From the NCBI GenBank assembly GCA_030765605.1, contig JAVCCG010000119.1, forward strand, positions 1 to 64,000: 64,000 nucleotides of DNA, in the 5' to 3' direction. Shown here piece after piece: positions 8,527 to 17,964 of this stretch. The notes below the pieces were generated by a model, which worked only from the letters and a program-made list of their open reading frames with translations, was not told the DNA's origin and searched no databases. This DNA is from Candidatus Alcyoniella australis (GTDB taxonomy: Bacteria; Lernaellota; Lernaellaia; JAVCCG01; Alcyoniellaceae). Position numbers and translations under genes: made by a program. How positions within the stretch are numbered: the stretch's first letter is position 1; each line of letters opens with the position of its first letter.

Positions 8527-8889
8527 ATGCAAGTTGTAAAGATAGCGTTGATGCTGATCGTCTGTGCGACGTTGTGCTGCTGCCCGGCCAATAACGAACC
8601 GGCGGCCACGCCCGAACCCACGCCGGAGCAGCCCAGTACGATGCTCGGTTCGCTGAGCCAGGCGGCGGGAGTCGAGGCTCAGAGCTACGGGCACAGCGTA
8701 CAGACGGCCCAGATGGCGTACCGCGCGGTCAATGGGCGTTTCGCCTGTTCGCTGGACGAGCTGATGACCATCGAACGCGAGCTGGGCGTAAATCCGCAGA
8801 TTAGCCTCGTTTTCGGCGACTGCAACGTCGAGGGATATACCTTCACGGTGATTTCCCGCGACGGGAAGCAATTCGTCTTAAGCGACTGA
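8527..8889 (+). CDS. Small putative lipoprotein of unknown function
   Basis: About 120 residues. A hydrophobic N-terminal segment runs into ATLCCCPANN, where one of three cysteines could be the lipidated residue. A Pro/Glu/Thr linker and a small C-terminal domain (SVQTAQMAYRAVNGRFACS, then GYTFTVISRDGKQFVLSD) follow. The C-terminal pattern, with an Ala/Tyr helix, paired cysteines and a short beta sheet, resembles the head of type IV pilin-like proteins. The pilin prepilin motif is absent, so I do not call it a pilin. GGAG at 8515-8518 is spaced best for the ATG at 8527; ATG 8521 is an alternative. The kinase gene follows seven bases later. Confidence 0.6.
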   Translation: MQVVKIALMLIVCATLCCCPANNEPAATPEPTPEQPSTMLGSLSQAAGVEAQSYGHSVQTAQMAYRAVNGRFACSLDELMTIERELGVNPQISLVFGDCNVEGYTFTVISRDGKQFVLSD

Positions 8890-8895
8890 CGCATC

Positions 8896-10188
8896 GTGTC
8901 GACCCCCTCGCAGATCGGCCGCTACGAGATCCTCGATCGGATCGGCGCGGGAGGTATGGGCACGGTCTACCGCGCAAAACTGCCGACCCTCGAGCGGATC
9001 GTTGCGCTGAAGATCCTCTCCGACGAGTGCCTGAGACATCCGGACCTGGTCAGCCGCTTCCGCCAGGAGGCGAACATGTTGGCGCGGATGGATCACCCGA
9101 ATATCGTCAACATCTTCGATTTGGACGAGCACAACGAAAAACTGTTCTACGTGATGGAGTACCTGCCGCGTTCGCTGGCCGACGAGATCTACATTCGGCA
9201 AGCCGACGGCGCGACCAGGGGCGTCCGGCCGATCAGCTTCCGTTGCGCCTTGGATTGGTTCGTGCAGATCGCCCAGGGGCTGGCCGCGATCCACGCCGAG
9301 GGAGTAGTGCACCGCGACCTGTCGCCGCAAAACATCCTGATCGACACCGACCTAACGGCCAAGATCTCCGACTTCGGGATTGCCAAGCAGCTGGGCTGTC
9401 CGAGTATGACCAAGACCGGCCTGACCGGGATCGGCAAGGAGATGTACGTCGCTCCCGAGCAGTGGGTCGATTTTAAGCGAGCCGACGCGCGCTCCGATAT
9501 CTATTCCGCAGGGGTGATCTTCTACCTGATGCTCACGGCCCACTTCCCGGTGGGACGATTCGATCGGCCCCGGGAACTGGCGCCGCACGTGCCCTCGGAG
9601 CTGGACGCGCTGGTGATGCGCTGTCTGGATTATCAGCCCGAGACGCGCTACCCCGGGGGCGTGGAACTGCTCGCGGCGTTGCAGACGATCGACGTGTCAA
9701 CGGTTCCCGACCTGGAGCCCGAGCCGATGACCATTGACAGGCAGCGTCCCACGCCGCCGCCCGTGGCCCAGACGCCGACGCGGATGCTCGACGCTACGCC
9801 CGCGCCCGGTCAGCCGCCGCCCGCGCCCGAGGGTCTGGATCAGACCCCGTTTGCCGTTTCGATCGAGGACGTCACCGGCGGATTCGCTCGCCCGGAGGCC
9901 TCCCGCGGGACGGCGATCTTCTCGGTCGTGCTGCTGTTCCTGCTCTGCCTCTGGCCGCTTAACAGCGTGCTCGCTGCATTGTTGGGTACGATCAATCTGA
10001 TGAGGATCAAGCGAAACCCCGTGAAGTACGGCGGCCGCGACATGAGCATCGTGGCGGTGGTGGTCGGCGTGGTCGAGCTGCTGTACGTTCCCTTGATCGG
10101 CTGGTTCGTCTACTTCTTCGAGTGGCCGCCCTTTGTCTGGAAACTGATGCAGATGTTCGTTAACTTTCTGGGCTACCAGTTCTCCTGA
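8896..10188 (+). CDS. Membrane-anchored serine/threonine protein kinase
   Basis: 430 residues. The Hanks-type kinase domain occupies about residues 8-275: glycine loop GAGGMG (18-22), ATP-anchoring Lys39 in VALKIL, catalytic HRD at 139-141 (HRDLSPQN), DFG at 159-161 and an APEQW segment. All catalytic residues are intact, so it should be active. A Pro/Thr-rich linker (280-325) leads to two or three hydrophobic segments at 335-410, which place the kinase in the cytoplasm anchored by its C-terminus; there is no extracellular PASTA or sensor domain. The start is GTG with no strong Shine-Dalgarno, so translation may be coupled to the lipoprotein gene. A PP2C phosphatase that could oppose it lies at 57.6 kb. 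Confidence 0.93.
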   Translation: MSTPSQIGRYEILDRIGAGGMGTVYRAKLPTLERIVALKILSDECLRHPDLVSRFRQEANMLARMDHPNIVNIFDLDEHNEKLFYVMEYLPRSLADEIYIRQADGATRGVRPISFRCALDWFVQIAQGLAAIHAEGVVHRDLSPQNILIDTDLTAKISDFGIAKQLGCPSMTKTGLTGIGKEMYVAPEQWVDFKRADARSDIYSAGVIFYLMLTAHFPVGRFDRPRELAPHVPSELDALVMRCLDYQPETRYPGGVELLAALQTIDVSTVPDLEPEPMTIDRQRPTPPPVAQTPTRMLDATPAPGQPPPAPEGLDQTPFAVSIEDVTGGFARPEASRGTAIFSVVLLFLLCLWPLNSVLAALLGTINLMRIKRNPVKYGGRDMSIVAVVVGVVELLYVPLIGWFVYFFEWPPFVWKLMQMFVNFLGYQFS

Positions 10189-10194
10189 CCCGCG

Positions 10195-11028
10195 ATGAAC
10201 GAGCGCGCTAAACGCTCGCTGTTCTACCTGGCTCTGCTGGGGCTGCCCCTGCTGGCGCTGCTGCTGGCCTACAGCCTTTCGGCCGAGCCGCAGTGGATCA
10301 CGGTCAACTACCAGCGGCTGGACTCGACGCCGCTCAACACGGCCCTTGTCGGTACGCGCATCGTTGTCGTGGCTGACCTGCATTCATACGGGTTTCGTAC
10401 GCCCGAGCTCAATGTACTGCGCACTGTCGAGGAGCTTGACGCGGACTGGGTGCTGGTGCCCGGCGACATTCTGCCGCGCATTGATGCGGACCACGACGCT
10501 GTGGACGTGCTGCATTCGCTGCATGCGCGCAACGGCGTGATTGCCAGCTACGGCGATTCCGACGTGTTCTTCGAGCGCGAGCTCAGCGGGCAAAACCTGC
10601 TGCGAACGCCGACCACGCTGCTCAATGATCGTGTGCAGGTGCTGGTCGATTCGTATCAGTACATCCAAGGGCCCGGAGGCCCGGTGCTGATCGCCGGGCT
10701 GGACGGCATCTACCCGCCCGAGCCCACACGGTTTCTCGATTCGCTGCCGCGCGACGCGCCGGTGATTTTGCTTGCGCATTATCCCGAGGTGTTCGATGCG
10801 GCCGCACAGCGCGGAATCGAGCTGACCGTGTCCGGCGACACCCACGGCGGCCAGGTGGAGCTGCCGCACTTCCTACTGCACCTGATCTTCGGCCCGGCCA
10901 AGACCAAATACCGCCAGGGCCTGTTCTCAAAAGGCGAGAGCCTACTCTACGTGAACCAGGGAATCGGCATGAGCGTGCTTCCTATGCGCTTTGCCTGCCG
11001 CCCAGAGATTACGGTTTTCGATTTCTAG
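10195..11028 (+). CDS. Calcineurin-like metallophosphoesterase with altered active-site motifs
   Basis: 277 residues with one N-terminal membrane segment (residues 8-28), so the domain is probably periplasmic, like YkuE/YaeI-type enzymes. Motifs in order are VVADLHS (Asp61, His63), VPGD (Asp91), LAHYPEVFD (His195) and SGDTHGGQ (213-220). Two family positions differ: the usual GNHD is GDSD (120-123), losing the Asn ligand and the catalytic His, and the usual GHTHGGQ is GDTHGGQ. Metal binding may be partly kept, but phosphodiesterase catalysis is doubtful. It follows the kinase by six bases and its stop overlaps rsmG, which runs the other way. Confidence 0.88.
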   Translation: MNERAKRSLFYLALLGLPLLALLLAYSLSAEPQWITVNYQRLDSTPLNTALVGTRIVVVADLHSYGFRTPELNVLRTVEELDADWVLVPGDILPRIDADHDAVDVLHSLHARNGVIASYGDSDVFFERELSGQNLLRTPTTLLNDRVQVLVDSYQYIQGPGGPVLIAGLDGIYPPEPTRFLDSLPRDAPVILLAHYPEVFDAAAQRGIELTVSGDTHGGQVELPHFLLHLIFGPAKTKYRQGLFSKGESLLYVNQGIGMSVLPMRFACRPEITVFDF

Positions 11029-11651
11029 CCCAGATTATTGATTCGCTCCAGGTGCAGGATCAGGCGCGTGGGGTGCGGGTCAGGGGCAAGTCCGTATTCC
11101 AGTCGTTGGAGCAGCTTCCAATGCGCCTCGATTGCGGGCGCATCGTCGGTTGTGGTCCACAGCAGCGCTTTGCCGCCGTTGGGCAGTACGTTGCGCAGCA
11201 GCTCCAGCGCGCTGTGCGGCGCGGCCAGGGCCCGGGCGCAGGCCAGGTCGAAGCGCTCGCTTGACTCCTCGATGCGGCAGGTGAGCACGCGCACGTTTGT
11301 CAGACCCAGTTTGCGCGCCACGTGTTCGAGAAACGCCGTCTTCTTACCGCGCGATTCCACAAGCGTCACGTTCAGCTCGGGCCGGGCCAGGGCCAGCGGG
11401 ATGCCCGGCAATCCGCCGCCGGATCCCAGGTCGGCCAGCGTTCCGCTTTGGGGCAGCAGGGGCAGGGCGGTCCACGAGTCGAGCACATGGCGCTGGACGA
11501 TCGTTCGCGGCTCGCGGTCGGCAGTGAGGTTGATCTTGGCTGACCAGCGCGCCAGCTCCAGCACGTAGTCCGCGGTCAGCTCCAACGTGTTTTGCGGAAG
11601 CCCGTAGCGGGCCGCATCGCGGGCCAGCAGATCGATCAATTCCTGTCTCAT
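11025..11651 (-). CDS. rsmG: 16S rRNA (guanine-527-N7)-methyltransferase
   Basis: 208 residues, typical of RsmG/GidB, which methylates G527 of 16S rRNA using SAM. Seen: the N-terminal KINLTADREP motif, HVLDSWTALPLLP, the SAM-binding DLGSGGGLPGIPLALA, LVESRGKKTAFL and CARALAA. The ATG at 11651 shares its A with the mnmG stop; a TTG one codon earlier is an alternative. The pairing with mnmG (gidA-gidB) is conserved across bacteria. Confidence 0.97.
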   Translation of the reverse strand: MRQELIDLLARDAARYGLPQNTLELTADYVLELARWSAKINLTADREPRTIVQRHVLDSWTALPLLPQSGTLADLGSGGGLPGIPLALARPELNVTLVESRGKKTAFLEHVARKLGLTNVRVLTCRIEESSERFDLACARALAAPHSALELLRNVLPNGGKALLWTTTDDAPAIEAHWKLLQRLEYGLAPDPHPTRLILHLERINNLG

Positions 11652-13528
11652 CAATTAATCTTTCGTTTGATCACAGCGTGCAGTAGGCCGATGGCGGCCG
11701 GGGTCATGCCCGAGATGCGCGAGGCCTGCCCCAGGGTGCGCGGTCGGACCTGTTCGAGCTTGTGTTGCAGCTCGCCCGAGAGCCCGGGCAGGCCGGAGTA
11801 TTCGATCGTCTCGGGGATCTTCAGCGATTCGATCCGCGCCGCGCGCTCGACTTCAGTCTGCTGGCGTTTGAGGTAGCCCTCGTACTTGAGGCTGACCTGC
11901 ACCTGCTCGGCCTCGTCCGCGGAGAGTGTCGGCCGTTGCGGGTCAATGGCGGCGAGGTCCTCCAAAGTAACCTCTGGCCGTCGCAGCAGCGACGCCAGGC
12001 TGATCTTGCCCGCGGGCAGCGATGTGCCCAGCTCGTCGCACAGCCGGGCCAGGCGGTCGCCGCTGGTAACCGTTGTCTGGTGCAGCCGCGCGATCTCGGC
12101 CTCGACGTTGCGCGCCTTACGCTGCACCGCGCGCAGCTGCTCCTCGCCCAGCAGGCCGATCTCGCGTCCTAGGGGCGAGAGCCGCAGGTCCGCGTTGTCC
12201 TCGCGCAACAGCAGCCGGTACTCGGCGCGGCTGGTGAACATTCGGTACGGCTCGGAGGTGCCCTTGGTCACCAGGTCGTCGATCAGCACGCCGATGTAGG
12301 CCTGGTCGCGGCCCAGCACCAGCGGCTCGAGGTTCCCCAGGGATCGCACTGCGTTGATCCCGGCGATCAAGCCCTGGGCCGCGGCCTCCTCGTAGCCCGA
12401 GGTGCCGTTGATCTGACCGGCGAAGTACAGGCCACGCACACGGTGGGTCTCCAGGCTCGGTTCGAGCACCAGCGGATCGACGTAGTCGTACTCAATGCCG
12501 TAGCCCCATTGCAGGACCTCGGCGTGCTCCAAACCAGGGATCGTGCGGATGTAGCGCAGCTGCACGTCGCGCGGCAGGCTGGTGGACAGGCCGTTGGGGT
12601 AGACCCACTCGCTGTCGAGCCCCTCGGGTTCGAGGAACACGTGGTGCGAGCGGTGGTGCGGAAATTTTACAACCTTGTCCTCGATCGACGGGCAGTAGCG
12701 CGCGCCGACCCCGGTGATCACGCCGGAGAACAGCGGACTGCGCTCGAGACCGGCGCGGATCGCCTCGTGGGTCTGCTCGTTGGTGTGGGTGATGTGGCAC
12801 GAGACCTGCGGCAGCCCGGGAGGCGGGCCAAAGAAGCTGAAGGTCGAGGGCGGCGTATCGCCGGGCTGCTCCACGCAGCGCGAATAGTCGATGCTGTTGC
12901 AATGGATGCGCGGGCAGGTGCCGGTCTTAAGCCGCGCCAGCTCAAACCCCAGCGCCTCCAGCGAAGCGGAGAGTTTGTCAGCGGCACGGTCGCCTATGCG
13001 ACCGCCGGGGGTCGCCTCGAATCCGACGTGCATCAGACCGCGCAGAAATGTTCCGGTGGCCACCAGCACAGCCCCGGCGTCGTACTCCACGCCCGACGCG
13101 CAGCGGACGCTGCTGACGCGGGTCTCGCGGCCCGCGCCTTGCTCTACCTCGATGGAAACCACCTCGTCCTCGACGATCGTCAGCCCGGCGCTTTGCTCCA
13201 ATGCTTCGCGCACCCAGTGGGCGTAGAGCGCCATATCGCTTTGGCAGCGCCTGGCGCGCACCGCCGCCCCGCGCTTGGTGTTCAGTCGGCGGAACTGGAT
13301 TCCCGTGGCGTCGGCCGCGTACCCCATCAGTCCGCCCAGGGCGTCGATCTCGCGCACCAGGTGTCCCTTGCCCGGGCCGCCGATGGAGGGATTGCACGAC
13401 ATGGCGGCGATCGCCTCGCGGCGCATGGTGATCATCAAAGTGCGCGCGCCCAGGCGCGAGCCGGCCCAGGCGGCCTCACAGCCCGCGTGCCCACCGCCGA
13501 TGATCACCAGATCGTAGTGGATTCCCAT
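11651..13528 (-). CDS. mnmG: tRNA uridine-5-carboxymethylaminomethyl modification enzyme MnmG
   Basis: FAD-dependent subunit that with MnmE installs (carboxymethyl)aminomethyl at the wobble uridine of tRNAs. 625 residues from the chosen start. Seen: FAD-binding [38 protein letters not shown] (as CNPSIGG and GHLVREID), [12 protein letters not shown], the second signature [16 protein letters not shown] and the C-terminal KYEGYLKRQ region. The frame extends 30 codons further upstream, but ATG 13528 begins right before the FAD strand and has AGGT at eight bases. mnmE is not in the window. Confidence 0.97.
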   Translation of the reverse strand: MGIHYDLVIIGGGHAGCEAAWAGSRLGARTLMITMRREAIAAMSCNPSIGGPGKGHLVREIDALGGLMGYAADATGIQFRRLNTKRGAAVRARRCQSDMALYAHWVREALEQSAGLTIVEDEVVSIEVEQGAGRETRVSSVRCASGVEYDAGAVLVATGTFLRGLMHVGFEATPGGRIGDRAADKLSASLEALGFELARLKTGTCPRIHCNSIDYSRCVEQPGDTPPSTFSFFGPPPGLPQVSCHITHTNEQTHEAIRAGLERSPLFSGVITGVGARYCPSIEDKVVKFPHHRSHHVFLEPEGLDSEWVYPNGLSTSLPRDVQLRYIRTIPGLEHAEVLQWGYGIEYDYVDPLVLEPSLETHRVRGLYFAGQINGTSGYEEAAAQGLIAGINAVRSLGNLEPLVLGRDQAYIGVLIDDLVTKGTSEPYRMFTSRAEYRLLLREDNADLRLSPLGREIGLLGEEQLRAVQRKARNVEAEIARLHQTTVTSGDRLARLCDELGTSLPAGKISLASLLRRPEVTLEDLAAIDPQRPTLSADEAEQVQVSLKYEGYLKRQQTEVERAARIESLKIPETIEYSGLPGLSGELQHKLEQVRPRTLGQASRISGMTPAAIGLLHAVIKRKIN

Positions 13529-13635
13529 GGTCGCTAACCTGAGATATTCACCTTCTTTCGTCAACCACGCAGCATACGGGGTTTGCTGTAAATCGATGTT
13601 TAACGCCTCAAGCAGCAAGTCGCTGTGTAAAACTC

Positions 13636-13664
13636 TTGACGCGATGCGCGGTGGGCATTGATAG
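13636..13664 (+). promoter_or_regulatory. Candidate sigma-70 promoter for the VanZ-like gene
   Basis: TTGACG (13636-13641) and TGATAG (13659-13664) are 17 bases apart. A start of transcription near 13671 leaves almost no leader before ATG 13678, which hints either at a near-leaderless transcript or at use of the second ATG at 13690, preceded by ACAGGT. Confidence 0.5.
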
Positions 13665-13677
13665 TGAACTTTAAACC

Positions 13678-14364
13678 ATGACGACAGGTATGGACGTGAG
13701 CGATCTATTACAAATACAACTTGGGTATTTAGGCTTCGCTCTGGTCTGGGTGCTCTCGCAGGCCATGCTGCTGTGGACCGCGCTGCTGCTCTATCGCGCG
13801 TTGGGACGCGGCAAGATCAGCCTGGGAAACGCCCTGTACTGGCTGGTCCTCTTGGGTTGGGTCGGATTGATCTGCGCAACCCTGGGGATGGTGCGGCAAC
13901 TGACCAACGCGATCACCGATGCCATGGGTCGCGGCAATTTCAATCTGCTGGTGTTGATCGTGCTGGGGCTGATCGGCCTGTGCCTGTTGGTTTTCCTCGG
14001 CGTCGGCATTGCTCGGCGCAGGATATCGGGCCGCAGTCTACTGTGGCTGCTGCTGTTGTTCGCAACGGCCGCGATCACGGCCTACATGCAGGGCTGGAGC
14101 CCCATCGGCCGCATCCATCTGGTTCAGTATGGCCTGGTCGGAGCCCTGAGCTTTCTGGCGCTACGTTCGCTGGTGCCCTGGCCGCGCCTGCTTTCGGCCG
14201 CACTGGGTCTGGCGACGGCCTTCGGAGCCCTGGACGAGGTGATTCAGGGATTTCTGTCCACGCGCTATTACGACATCTGGGACGTGCTGATCAACGCGGT
14301 GGCCGCGGGAATCGGCATCGGCGTGGTGCTGGTGCTCAGGCCGCGTTCGGGTGATATCAGCTGA
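13678..14364 (+). CDS. VanZ-family membrane protein
   Basis: 228 residues, mostly hydrophobic, with six to seven predicted membrane segments. The C-terminal half carries the VanZ pattern: HLVQYGLVG, then [26 protein letters not shown] written as DEVIQGF, RYYDIWD and NAVAAG. VanZ proteins are named for teicoplanin resistance, but most chromosomal homologues have no established role. The N-terminal ~80 residues are an additional membrane region. ATG 13678 and ATG 13690 are both possible. It stands alone between mnmG and the ACT gene, each with its own upstream space. Confidence 0.85.
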   Translation: MTTGMDVSDLLQIQLGYLGFALVWVLSQAMLLWTALLLYRALGRGKISLGNALYWLVLLGWVGLICATLGMVRQLTNAITDAMGRGNFNLLVLIVLGLIGLCLLVFLGVGIARRRISGRSLLWLLLLFATAAITAYMQGWSPIGRIHLVQYGLVGALSFLALRSLVPWPRLLSAALGLATAFGALDEVIQGFLSTRYYDIWDVLINAVAAGIGIGVVLVLRPRSGDIS

Positions 14365-14472
14365 GCTGTATTCTTTTCTATTGAAGCTCTGTTTCAAGTC
14401 TGTTAAGCAAGAATTGTGTCCTTGTGAGTGAATAATCCTGGAGAGTTAAAGGTTCTTCATTCGGAGGCTTCA

Positions 14473-14871
14473 ATGAACGCATACAGGTCCAAAGAACTAA
14501 TCGTCAAAATGCAGGACAAGCCCGGGCTGGCGGCGAAGATCTTCGCCGCGGTCGCCGCGACCAAGGTCAACGTCAAGGCCACGGCCGGTTACACCATGGG
14601 CAGCGATGCCTTGCTGATGCTGGTTACCGACGGCAACGCCAAGGCCAAGCGCGTCCTGCTAAAGGCCGGATTCAGTTGTGACGACCGCGACGTGGTCGTG
14701 GTCGAGACGCGTAACAAGCCCGGTGAGATGAGCGTGATCTGCCAAGCTCTGGCCGATAAGAAGATCACAATCGATTTTCACTACGCCACGACAACCGGCG
14801 TGCGCAGTGCGACGATCGTGCTGTTGACCTCGGACAACGCCAAGACGCGCAGGCTGTTGGCCAACCTTTAA
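14473..14871 (+). CDS. Tandem ACT-domain protein
   Basis: 132 residues forming two ACT-like modules: ELIVKMQDKPGLAAKIFAAVA followed by a second, VVVVETRNKPGEMSVICQALADKKI, each with the Lys-Pro-Gly turn that starts an ACT domain. ACT domains bind amino acids or other small ligands and usually regulate enzymes; no catalytic domain is fused here, so it may act as a free sensor. The ATG at 14473 has GGAGG six bases upstream; the frame opens 45 bases earlier but without a site. The stop overlaps the convergent SGNH gene by four bases. Confidence 0.85.
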   Translation: MNAYRSKELIVKMQDKPGLAAKIFAAVAATKVNVKATAGYTMGSDALLMLVTDGNAKAKRVLLKAGFSCDDRDVVVVETRNKPGEMSVICQALADKKITIDFHYATTTGVRSATIVLLTSDNAKTRRLLANL

Positions 14872-16115
14872 TTAGGGCCGCTGAGGGCCAGCCCCGCGCC
14901 GAGCAGACGCCGGGCCGCATTGACCGCCAGCTCGCGCAGCAGCGGGTCGGGCTCGCGGCCGCTTTGCGCCCTATCGCGGCGTTCAATCCGCTCGTAGCAG
15001 GGATCGGCCAGATTGCGGGCGATCAGCTCCAGCCCCGCGGGCGAGGGGTGCGGGTCAACAGCGAAAAACATTGGCGCGCCTTGTTCGATCCCGTTGCGTA
15101 GCGGCTCGACCAGCGACAGCGCGTCGATTTGCAGCCGATCGCAGATTTGCATCAGCCGCTTTTCAGGCTGCCCGCGGTCGAGCTGTTGCGGGTCCAGGCC
15201 GTAGTAGGCCACGCCGCGCTGAAACACATCGTCGATCACCGTGCTCTTGGAGGGCAGAGCGACCACCAGCAACTGGGCCCCGTGGCGCGCGCAGAGCTGC
15301 CCGATCTGATCCAGGTAAAGTTCGCTGATTTGCCAGCCACCCAGCGCGCGTGCGTCAGGCGGGACCTGCATCAGGCCCAGCTCCTTGGCCGGTGCGGACT
15401 CGACCAGGTTCCAGCGCATCAGCAATCCCCAGGAACGGATTGCCACAAACTGCGCCAGTCGACTGCGCGAATAGATCCCGTGGCGCAGCCGTTTGTAGAG
15501 GCTCCAACCCGGGGGCTGCGGCAGGTTGGGCAACGGCTGGTTCTCGATATCGACGCGGAAGTTCAAGTTGTCGTCCGGGTCGTTGCCCAGAAAGAAAAAA
15601 ACCAGCACCAGCTCCGGTTTGTAGCGCGGAAGCCAGCGCTCGAGCTGCACCCGCGCCTGCCCCTGGCAGTAGCCCGAGCAGCCGAGGTTGAAAAATTCCA
15701 CCGGCCGCGGGCCGCGTTGCGCCAGGGCCGACTCGAGCCGCGCGGGGATCGTCTCGTGCTGCTGCGCGCCGTAGCCGAAGACGATACTGTCGCCTAGGCA
15801 CAGTACGCGCCGGGCGCCGGGGCCCAGCGATCCGAACTCGGAGTCGCGGTAGCCCGCGGAGTTGGTACGGATCGCGACCTCGAATTCGGGGCTGTAGTTC
15901 AGGCCGATGAAGTCCGGCAGCATCCGATGGCCCAGCTGTTGGTCGTCGATGTAAAGGTTGCGGCCCGCGTTGTCGAGGATCTGGTGCGCCTCGTGAGGAG
16001 TCCAGTATCGGCGAAAACCGGCCTCGACCAGCAGCAGCGTGATAGCGGTGCTGGCCAGCAGCAGGATGATGTCAAAGACGCGCCGCCGTCCGCCGCTGCG
16101 ATGCCCAGCGTTCAA
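14868..16115 (-). CDS. Membrane-anchored SGNH/GDSL hydrolase-like protein
   Basis: About 415 residues. One N-terminal membrane helix (VFDIILLLASTAITLLL) is followed by an SGNH fold: block I GDSIVFGYG, block II glycine in NLGCSGYCQGQ, block III GND in FFFLGNDPDDN and block V DPHPSPAG near residue 370. The Ser, Gly, Asn and Asp-x-x-His set is complete, so esterase or acetylhydrolase activity on an extracytoplasmic glycan or lipid is plausible. The start is uncertain: TTG at 16115 sits just past the upstream stop, while the frame is open to 16187 inside the preceding gene. Last gene of the pseudokinase operon. Confidence 0.85.
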   Translation of the reverse strand: MNAGHRSGGRRRVFDIILLLASTAITLLLVEAGFRRYWTPHEAHQILDNAGRNLYIDDQQLGHRMLPDFIGLNYSPEFEVAIRTNSAGYRDSEFGSLGPGARRVLCLGDSIVFGYGAQQHETIPARLESALAQRGPRPVEFFNLGCSGYCQGQARVQLERWLPRYKPELVLVFFFLGNDPDDNLNFRVDIENQPLPNLPQPPGWSLYKRLRHGIYSRSRLAQFVAIRSWGLLMRWNLVESAPAKELGLMQVPPDARALGGWQISELYLDQIGQLCARHGAQLLVVALPSKSTVIDDVFQRGVAYYGLDPQQLDRGQPEKRLMQICDRLQIDALSLVEPLRNGIEQGAPMFFAVDPHPSPAGLELIARNLADPCYERIERRDRAQSGREPDPLLRELAVNAARRLLGAGLALSGPN

Positions 16116-16116
16116 C

Positions 16117-16872
16117 TCACTGCAGCTCGCCGTAGATCTGGCCGACGAAGGCCTCGGCCTCGAAGCGCAGCAGCAGGCGTTGCGCATCGTCCGAGACGTA
16201 GAAGTAGACCTCGCGCACCTTTTCGGTGCCGCTGCTCTTATCCTGTTCGGAACTGCTGACGATGCGCGGGGCGATTTTCAGCGCGGCGAACCTGCCGCGG
16301 GGTACGTTGATTATCTCGCGGCTGACCACCTTATATTCCAGCAGGTGCGTGCGTTTGCCGTCGAACACGCTCAGGCGCTGCACGTCGCCCACGTCGAGAT
16401 CCTGGGTGCGCACGAAGAACAGCGCGCTGATCGGATCCATGTACTTATCGGCCTCGACCTCGCGGTCCTTCATCCGGCGGTGCTTCTTGACCCGCGTGGA
16501 ACGCGCGACGTTGGTCTCGTAGTTCCAGATGATGTCCGTGTCCTGGGTGAAGCGGCCCTCGCGCTGGTAGAAGCTGTAGCGGATCGGATTGAGATCCGCG
16601 GTTTTGGTGAACGTGACGAACTCGTCGCGCATTTTCCAGATCAGGTCGATCGCCCGCTTGGTCCGGCCGTGGATCTTGATCTCGTAGCACTGGTTGCCGA
16701 AGTAATCGACCACGTCGATCTCGACGTCGATCTCCGCGGCCGGGATGCCGTTCCAGCCGAACTGGTAACTCAGCCGCTCGCCCTGGAACTGCGCTCCGGC
16801 GCTGGCTATCGTCGGAACCAGCAGCAGCGCCACCAAGAGCAACCACAGCAGGATGCTTACGCGTTTAATCAC
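16117..16872 (-). CDS. DUF3108 domain-containing exported protein
   Basis: 251 residues. Signal peptide LLWLLLVALLLVPTIASAGA, then a single DUF3108 beta-rich domain: GERLSYQFGWNGIPAAEIDV at the start, MDPISALFFVRT in the middle and EVYFYVSDDAQRLLLRFEA at the end. The family is periplasmic and of unknown function, with a lipocalin-like or LolA-like shape proposed for some members. GTG 16872 is chosen because GGAGG stands four bases upstream and it overlaps the preceding stop as GTGA; the longer frame to 17133 is a shadow of the TPR gene. Confidence 0.87.
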   Translation of the reverse strand: MIKRVSILLWLLLVALLLVPTIASAGAQFQGERLSYQFGWNGIPAAEIDVEIDVVDYFGNQCYEIKIHGRTKRAIDLIWKMRDEFVTFTKTADLNPIRYSFYQREGRFTQDTDIIWNYETNVARSTRVKKHRRMKDREVEADKYMDPISALFFVRTQDLDVGDVQRLSVFDGKRTHLLEYKVVSREIINVPRGRFAALKIAPRIVSSSEQDKSSGTEKVREVYFYVSDDAQRLLLRFEAEAFVGQIYGELQ

Positions 16873-17960
16873 TGATCCTCCGAGATCTGTTCGTAGATCT
16901 GTCTGGTCAGCCGGACCCACTCGTTGTCGATGTCGAGCTGACGGGCGACGTTGAGGTTCTTCTTGAGCACGGCCAGGGACTTGCTGCGCAACGGCTCGAC
17001 CGCCTCGAGCAGCTGATCGCGGTACGCTTGCTGTTGCTCCTGGTCCAGCTCGTCGGGCAGCGGAGCTTCGAGGATCTCCTCGCGCAGCTCGAAGTAGCCC
17101 AGACCGATCTTGTACATGCTGGCGGTCATCCACTGCGGATTGTGGGTGCGGATCGCCTTGAGGTACTGCGCCCTGGCCAGCAGCAGCAGCCGGGCCTTGT
17201 CCTCGAGCGTCGACTCCATCTGCTCCATCGGCACGTTCAGGTTCAGCGCGGAGAACTGGTCGTAGTAGACCTCGCCGAGCACGAAGTAGGCCTGGGCGAT
17301 GAACGTGGGCCTTCCCAGGGGAATGCGGCGCGACAGCTCGTCGTAGTGTTCGAGCACCTGCCGCAACTCTTGCTTGGCCTGGGAGGGTTGGCCCGCGAAA
17401 TACAGCGCGATTGCGGCCCGCGCCTCGAGCTTGAGCTGCTGTTGGGGAGCAAGGCCGGGCAACATCGCGGCCTCGCCGTAGACTGCATGCGCCTCGCTCC
17501 AGCGGTCGAGCTGCTCAAGACAGGACCCGCGCCGCAGCGGCACCTCGTGCGGCTCGAAGTCGTCGGGCCAAAGCTGGCCGGCGCGCAGATAGTAATCCAG
17601 CGCCTCTGAATAACGCTGTTGGCGCTCAAGGCAGAGGCCGAAGTTGTAAGTCGCCAATCCGGCGAACTCTGATTCGGGGAATGTTTCGATCAGCCTGCCA
17701 TAGAGCTGCTCGGCCTGGGCGAAACGCTGTTCGTTGTAGGCGCGGTTGCCTTGCTGCAGCAGGATGAACGCATCGTAGTAGGTCGCGGGCAGTTCGCCGC
17801 TGGGATCGACCTCAACGTAGATCGGGTCGAGGTCCGCCAGCGGATCGATCTGTTTTTGATGAGTGCAGCCCGTAATCGCCAACCCGGCAATTAAGACCAG
17901 TGCCCAAGCAGCGATCAGGCCGCGTCTGCGGACTGACGCGCCGTGGGCGCGATGGGACAC
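16869..17960 (-). CDS. TPR-repeat lipoprotein
   Basis: 363 residues. The signal peptide ends LAITGC, a clear lipobox, so the mature protein is a lipoprotein starting at Cys32. It contains at least four TPR-like repeats (AYNEQRFAQAEQLYGRLIETFP, split here as NEQRFAQAEQLY; RYSEALDYYLRAG; RWSEAHAVYGEAA), similar to BamD-like and Myxococcus gliding-motility TPR lipoproteins. GTG start with AGGAG seven bases upstream, two bases after the pseudokinase stop. The arrangement with a TonB-tailed kinase-like protein suggests an envelope-spanning assembly; that is inference. Confidence 0.85.
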   Translation of the reverse strand: MSHRAHGASVRRRGLIAAWALVLIAGLAITGCTHQKQIDPLADLDPIYVEVDPSGELPATYYDAFILLQQGNRAYNEQRFAQAEQLYGRLIETFPESEFAGLATYNFGLCLERQQRYSEALDYYLRAGQLWPDDFEPHEVPLRRGSCLEQLDRWSEAHAVYGEAAMLPGLAPQQQLKLEARAAIALYFAGQPSQAKQELRQVLEHYDELSRRIPLGRPTFIAQAYFVLGEVYYDQFSALNLNVPMEQMESTLEDKARLLLLARAQYLKAIRTHNPQWMTASMYKIGLGYFELREEILEAPLPDELDQEQQQAYRDQLLEAVEPLRSKSLAVLKKNLNVARQLDIDNEWVRLTRQIYEQISEDQ

Positions 17961-17964
17961 GGGG

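Noticed and set aside
8527-8889. Type IV pilin gene
   Set aside because: The C-terminal domain looks pilin-like but the prepilin peptidase motif with Phe and Glu5 is absent and a Cys-rich lipobox-like end is present instead.
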